Assembly: GCA_037975125.1 (NCBI GenBank)
Contig: CM075858.1
Coordinates: forward strand, 67,494,140-67,558,139
Direction of reading: 5' to 3'
Length of the DNA stretch: 64,000 nucleotides
DNA from: Latrodectus hesperus
Taxonomy: Eukaryota > Arthropoda > Arachnida > Araneae > Theridiidae
Under the pieces are notes generated by a model. It saw nothing but the letters and a program-made list of their open reading frames with translations, was not told the origin of the DNA and did no database searches. Below, piece by piece: positions 61,055-64,000 of this stretch; position 1 is the first letter of the stretch; each line of letters opens with the position of its first letter. Position numbers and translations under genes: made by a program.

Positions 61055-64000
61055 ACTTTTCAATTTCGTGGTTTTATTCTTTCCAGAAGTTTGGCATTGA
61101 ATTTAATCTTCGTTTCATCAGTGTAAATAAAATAAAACAACGTGATATCATATCTGGTGACTTCGGAGATCGTGGAACTTTATTAATTGAAGACTGCCCA
61201 AACTTTGTATAACAGCGACAATGAGCTAATACAATTGGAACTTAACGTAGAAGAGACAATTTGCGAATTCTCGTACCTTAACGATCGTTTGAAATTATTT
61301 GACAGGAAGTAAATGATCCGAAAAACTATTCAACGTTATTCTCAAACGATAATCACCAAACATTTATTTTCTGAGTCGATTAAGGATCGAAATCGATGAT
61401 ATACCAGATTTTTAATCATCTACGAAGTATTCTAAATCGTTTTCATTATTTTTATGTATCAATTGAATTCTAATCTTTTGATTATAAATATTTTTCTAAA
61501 AAATCTCTGTGGAACATTTTGAATGCATTTTGGTCAGAAACTGGATTAGGTGATCAAAATCTCATGATCATCTTTAATAAGTGATAGTCAACATTTATAA
61601 AACTGATGAAGTACAGATTTATATCCCATTAAAAATAAATTTATTTTCAGACGATAAAATGATATATGTTCTTGGTTGTTGCTAAATACTTGACAAATAT
61701 ATTTTTAATCATATATAATATATATATATATGTATTTTTTCAAAGTAAGCATTTCTTATGCTTTTCAATCATGGCAGTACGATTGCTTATGTACCTTAAA
61801 ATATTCATAGTTTTAAATCTTTAATTAAGTTTCTTCAATTTTTTACTATTAATCGATTAAAATTAATTTATAGAAAACTTTAGAAATATCAAGTGTATAA
61901 CAAGTTATATTTTCAAGACATTTTGTTGATGATTGGATTATAATTAAATTTTCATTGTGTTTATAAGCTAGTATTTCATGTGAATAGTTTGTTTAGAAGA
62001 AAAACCGATTGTGCAAAATGAAATAAATAGAGAAGCCAATTAGAACAGATTATTTTTGGAATTTTAAAACGCATTTTCTGTTGTAATCTGGAATTTGTAA
62101 TTTCTCTGCATCTAATAGTCTAAGTTTGTATTTTTTGGGCAATTTCTTATGAATAATTGGTTTTAGATCTTTAATATTTATGCTAATTTTTAATGGTATT
62201 TTAAATAAATAAATTTTTTAAAGTAGACTATATTTCTTGTCTGAAACACGGTTTTCCTCGTCTATAGCTACGAATCATTATACAGTATTAAATTATTCAT
62301 AACAAACTGTTTTTTGCATGAAACAAAGATTTTAGATAAAAAATAAGTTTCATTTTATTCTTTTTTAATATTAAAAAATTTAATTATGAATAAAATGTTG
62401 TAAGATTTTTACAAAATCTTATTTTAATGTTTATTAATATTTTAATGATGATATTACCAGTAATTTCAGTATATCATTACCATATTTGAAAACCATTAAT
62501 TATTTTACGAATGTTTGGAAATTATTTAATAAATTTTTTAAGATTTCAGTGGAGCACATAAATGTATATTAATAAATATATAAATTATTTTCCTATAGTC
62601 ATACACTTTCTTCACTTTTTGAGAAACTTTTTTTAAACTAATCTTCGATTTAACGTAACAGTCAGTTATTTATTGGTCTCTTGGGTAAAAACGGACGAAA
62701 GATGACAGCACAGAATGTTTTATTTCTTTAATTTAAATGACAAATTGCTCGAGAAAAGAAGAATTCACAATCCGATTAACAACCGACCTTATAGGTCAGT
62801 CTTCCTTGGTAGTCCGTTTGTTTGTTCGTGATGTACAAGTTCCACGGTTGTAATAGAAATCTATTTGCTTGGATAACCTGACGCTTGGGTCACATGTTCT
62901 TCTGATAGAAGTTATTCGTTTTTGTTTCTTATTTACATTTGCCAATTTGTTTTCATATAGTGCTAGTCACGTGAAATATTTGACAGAATTTATGAGATTC
63001 CATTGTTCAGTTTTATTCCTCTGCTTGCAAAAAGTGATTCAAGGCATTTAAAAAACTTCATCTTTAAAAAACACGTATTACGCGTAGAAATAAATTTTTT
63101 TATTCATTTTTTATTTAATTGTATTGATAGGTATATGACTAAATAAATTACTTGTGTTAATAACATGTAGCGAATATGAATTACAGACACATATGCAAAA
63201 CAAGAAGCATTATTGAAGTAATTTATTAACATTTAACATTCTTCAAATGGAAATTTATTTTATTGAAATTATCTCATAGTTAATTTTTTTAATTTATGTT
63301 ACTTTTCAATAAGTACAAGGTGATAAATTATAATATTATTTTAAGGGAGTATTTATAATTCTAACTTAAGAGTAATTTAATAACATTTATTTTAAGCAAT
63401 TTTTAAAAAAATAATTTAAACCAAAGTTTTATTCTGAAGTCACGAGGCAAGAGCATAATATTATAATTGCTCTTATTATTCATACATTATAGATGCTGTT
63501 ATTTTCCCTCCTTCCTTATCCTTTTTACATTCAATTTATATTTATATATTTTTGCCAGTCGTGAACAAAAACTAGCAAATGGCAAATGTTTGAAAATTTT
63601 GAAAAACAGTTTTTCAAAAATTTCAAAGAAATATGTTTTAGTACGAAACAAAACACCAATAATTATTATGCAGAGGTGGATACAGTTCTTTGAGTGGTAA
63701 TTCAGATTCTAGTTTGATACATTATAATTTTCGATAGCTTATGATTTTTGTTTGTTTCAAAGTTGAATGAAATTCACAGAGACGTAAACGATTGTGTTAA
63801 AAGTAATAGCAGTTTTAATTGTGAATCATATTATAATTTAGTGCAACACTTTTTTAGCGAAAAGAAAATTTCCTCTTAATAGCTGTACTAAAGGAATAAT
63901 ACTTTTTACAATGAATCATGTTATGATTTGTTTCATTTTCTTAACTGAGGGAAATTCTCACTCTTAACAGTGATCAGAGTCTGATTAAAGCAAGGGCATA
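61055..64000. other. AT-rich spacer to the window end
   Basis: No gene recognised. 62640-62900 is slightly more base-balanced. Frames 60931-61212, 62869-63051 and 63467-63700 (plus) have no known domain. A short TA run lies near 61715-61732. Confidence 0.55.

Overview
This window looks like a piece of a large, very AT-rich animal genome. No protein-coding gene could be supported with confidence. Long (TA)n and (CA)n tracts, Tc1/mariner transposon remains and tRNA-derived SINE-like repeats with Pol III A/B boxes suggest an arthropod. The repeat style is reminiscent of spiders, but that is an impression from family knowledge and was not tested. There are no operons, Shine-Dalgarno sites, rRNA genes or CRISPR arrays.

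Layout. 1-1950: AT-rich spacer. 1960-5300: two unrelated degenerate tandem arrays (units of about 225-235 bp and about 170 bp), each broken by a long microsatellite. 7480-7860: an isolated CpG-dense island with E-box and CCAAT motifs. 11.35-11.65 kb and 36.87-37.18 kb: two copies of one SINE family (here SINE-A). About 16.2, 26.5, 37.5 and 59.2 kb: copies of a second family (SINE-B). About 34.1, 51.7 and 59.5 kb, and perhaps 27.8 kb: pieces of a third (SINE-C). 18,411-20,349: the best-defined element, a complete but dead mariner-type transposon with about 300-bp terminal inverted repeats, an apparent DD41D transposase with a DUF4817-like N-terminus, and a TA target duplication inside a microsatellite. 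28.3-28.6 kb: a CRE, GC-box and TATA arrangement that reads as a minus-strand promoter. 29.59-30.02 kb: a fossil Tc1-like transposase on the minus strand. 34,813-35,179: a candidate solo LTR. 38.8-40.1 kb and 58.1-59.0 kb: GC-richer islands with homeodomain-type motifs, candidate regulatory elements. 42.96-43.64 kb: a 66-bp minisatellite open on both strands. 46.2 and 51.2 kb: two hydrophobic ORFs that might be chemoreceptor fragments. 56.8-56.95 kb: two adjacent near-perfect palindromes. 60.14-61.05 kb: a Tc1 element truncated by a (TA)n tract.

Functionally, the window reads as intergenic or long-intron DNA: decayed mobile elements and simple repeats with scattered GC-richer islands that may be regulatory. 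Most other open frames are repeat-encoded (IY)n/(CV)n peptides or short AT-rich chance frames and are not annotated as genes. All similarity statements come from reading by eye; no database search or alignment program was run.
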